Shown here in pieces: positions 5,931 through 7,090 of a stretch of DNA of 7,090 bases. Every line of letters begins with the position of its first letter. Within the stretch, counting starts at the first letter, position 1. The stretch lies in NCBI GenBank assembly GCA_029253805.1, contig JAQWYU010000145.1, forward strand, positions 1 through 7,090, read 5' to 3'. The DNA comes from Flavobacteriaceae bacterium. GTDB lineage: Bacteria; Bacteroidota; Bacteroidia; Flavobacteriales; Flavobacteriaceae. The translations under genes were made by a program, and so were the position numbers. Under the pieces are notes generated by a model. That model made no database searches. It was not told where the DNA came from and saw only the letters and a program-made list of their open reading frames with translations.

Positions 5931-7090
5931 TTGAAAAAAATATTTTCTCATACTGTACTACTACTTACAATGCTAGCGTCAACTTCAATTGTCGGACAAA
6001 CATCAACAATTAAGGGCATAATACTTAATGATCAAAACCAGCCAATTCAAGGAGTAAACGTTACATCAGAAACAAACGGTACAGTCACAAATTTAAATGG
6101 ATTTTATAGTCTTAAAATCCCTGCAAAAAAAAATATTAATGTTAAAATATCTCATATAAATTATAAGTTAATTGAAGCTTCATTCAATTTGAAAAACGGA
6201 GAAGCGCTAGAATTTAACCCTGTCTTAAAAAACAGTTACGAGCAAATTGAGACGGTTGTGATTAAAGGGTCCAATCGAAAAAACTTAAAAGGAGTTACCA
6301 CTATATCTCCGCAAATTATTAGAACCATCAAAGGAGCTCAACCCGGGGTTGAAAATTTATTAAAAACTCTTCCAGGAGTAAATATCACAAACGAATTAAG
6401 TACACAATACTCTGTAAGAGGAGGTAATTTTGATGAAAATCTTGTATATGTTAACGAAATAGAAGTCTATCGTCCTTTTTTAGTTCGTTCAGGTCAACAA
6501 GAGGGGCTGAGTTTTGTAAACTCCAATTTGATTCAAAATTTAGACTTTTCAGCTGGAGGATTTCAAGCAAAATATGGAGACAAATTATCATCGGTTTTAG
6601 ACATCACCTACAGAACACCAATTGAGTCAGTATTTCGTACCGACCTTAGTTTATTGGGGGGTAGTTTTACTGCTGAAGCTATATCCAAGGACTCTAAATT
6701 TACATCAATAACAGGTCTGCGCTATAGAAATAACAGCCTTCTTGTTAATTCAAAAGAAACTGAAACTAATTTTAATCCAACTTTTGCTGACGCCCAAACC
6801 TATTTAACCTATCAATTTTCAGAAAAATTTCATTTAAGTTTTTTAGGAAATTTAGCGATTAACGATTACCAATACAAACCAATTACACGTCAAACTAATT
6901 TTGGTACTTTAGAAAATCCGATCGCACTACTGGTATATTATAACGGGCAAGAAAATGATAAATATCAAACCTATTTTGGGGCATTAAAAGGAAATTATTT
7001 TGTAAATGAAAATTTGACCTTAAAATTAATTACTTCGTCATTCTATACGACTGAACAAGAATACTTTGATATTCTTGCTCAATATCGCCT
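5931..7090 (+). CDS. TonB-dependent outer-membrane receptor, N-terminal part (runs off right edge)
   Basis: An open frame of 386 codons continues past the window end. It begins at TTG 5931, 12 nt after the M23 stop; no ATG lies between that stop and the signal peptide, and TTG gives a normal one (KKIFSHTVLLLTMLASTSIVGQ without its last residues is basic then hydrophobic; cleavage near residue 23). Residues about 25-103 form a carboxypeptidase-like regulatory domain (STIKGIILNDQNQPIQGVNV, TNLNGFYSLKIP). A TonB-box-like segment IETVVIKGS (106-114) precedes the plug domain, with ENLLKTLPGVN (141-151), QYSVRGGNFDENLVYVNEIE (159-178) and GGFQAKYGDKLSSVLDITYR (209-228). Barrel strands follow from about 235. 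By family it imports a ligand across the outer membrane using ExbB-ExbD-TonB energy. No SusD partner is visible and the substrate is unknown. Confidence 0.9.
   Translation, partial: MKKIFSHTVLLLTMLASTSIVGQTSTIKGIILNDQNQPIQGVNVTSETNGTVTNLNGFYSLKIPAKKNINVKISHINYKLIEASFNLKNGEALEFNPVLKNSYEQIETVVIKGSNRKNLKGVTTISPQIIRTIKGAQPGVENLLKTLPGVNITNELSTQYSVRGGNFDENLVYVNEIEVYRPFLVRSGQQEGLSFVNSNLIQNLDFSAGGFQAKYGDKLSSVLDITYRTPIESVFRTDLSLLGGSFTAEAISKDSKFTSITGLRYRNNSLLVNSKETETNFNPTFADAQTYLTYQFSEKFHLSFLGNLAINDYQYKPITRQTNFGTLENPIALLVYYNGQENDKYQTYFGALKGNYFVNENLTLKLITSSFYTTEQEYFDILAQYR

Overview
The window looks like ordinary chromosomal core sequence from a member of the Bacteroidota, most likely Flavobacteriia. 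The DNA is visibly AT-rich. Starts lack Shine-Dalgarno sequences and sit in A-rich leaders. Several intergenic gaps carry the Bacteroidetes promoter form (TTG or TTTG, about 18-20 bases, TAnnTTTG). The gene content (XerD-type recombinase, RNase Y, ZapA, a 6S-like RNA, a secreted M23 protein with an Ig-like tail, and a TonB-dependent receptor with an N-terminal carboxypeptidase-like domain) fits that group.

Layout, left to right. Bases 1-463 (minus) hold the first 154 codons of an ABC exporter half-transporter. Next is a self-contained tRNA-Ser(UGA) unit on the minus strand, with its own promoter (669-698) and intrinsic terminator (531-567). A XerD-like tyrosine recombinase (790-1686, plus) follows and converges with rny, leaving only 2 bp between the stop codons. 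On the minus strand from about 4099 down to 1689 is a cluster: a small coiled-coil (ZapB-like) protein, ZapA, a 6S-like RNA with a long rod structure and a U-tract, and RNase Y. A good promoter (4092-4122) precedes the cluster. Diverging from it on the plus strand are an exported M23 metallopeptidase (start probably 4230 rather than 4200) and a TonB-dependent receptor that begins at TTG 5931 and runs off the right edge.

The small coiled-coil protein and ZapA probably act together at the FtsZ ring. The 6S-like RNA should bind RNA polymerase holoenzyme, and RNase Y begins mRNA decay at the membrane. The RNA ends 16 nt before the rny start and I see no promoter for rny alone, so rny may depend on read-through of the 6S terminator. 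The M23 protein and receptor form a tight pair for envelope remodelling and outer-membrane uptake; no substrate can be assigned.

I found no insertion sequence, CRISPR array, phage module or clear novel system. The parts most worth a second look are the 6S-like RNA and its link to rny, and the TTG-started receptor lying in the same frame as the peptidase just after its stop. No gene-free stretch exceeds 300 bases.
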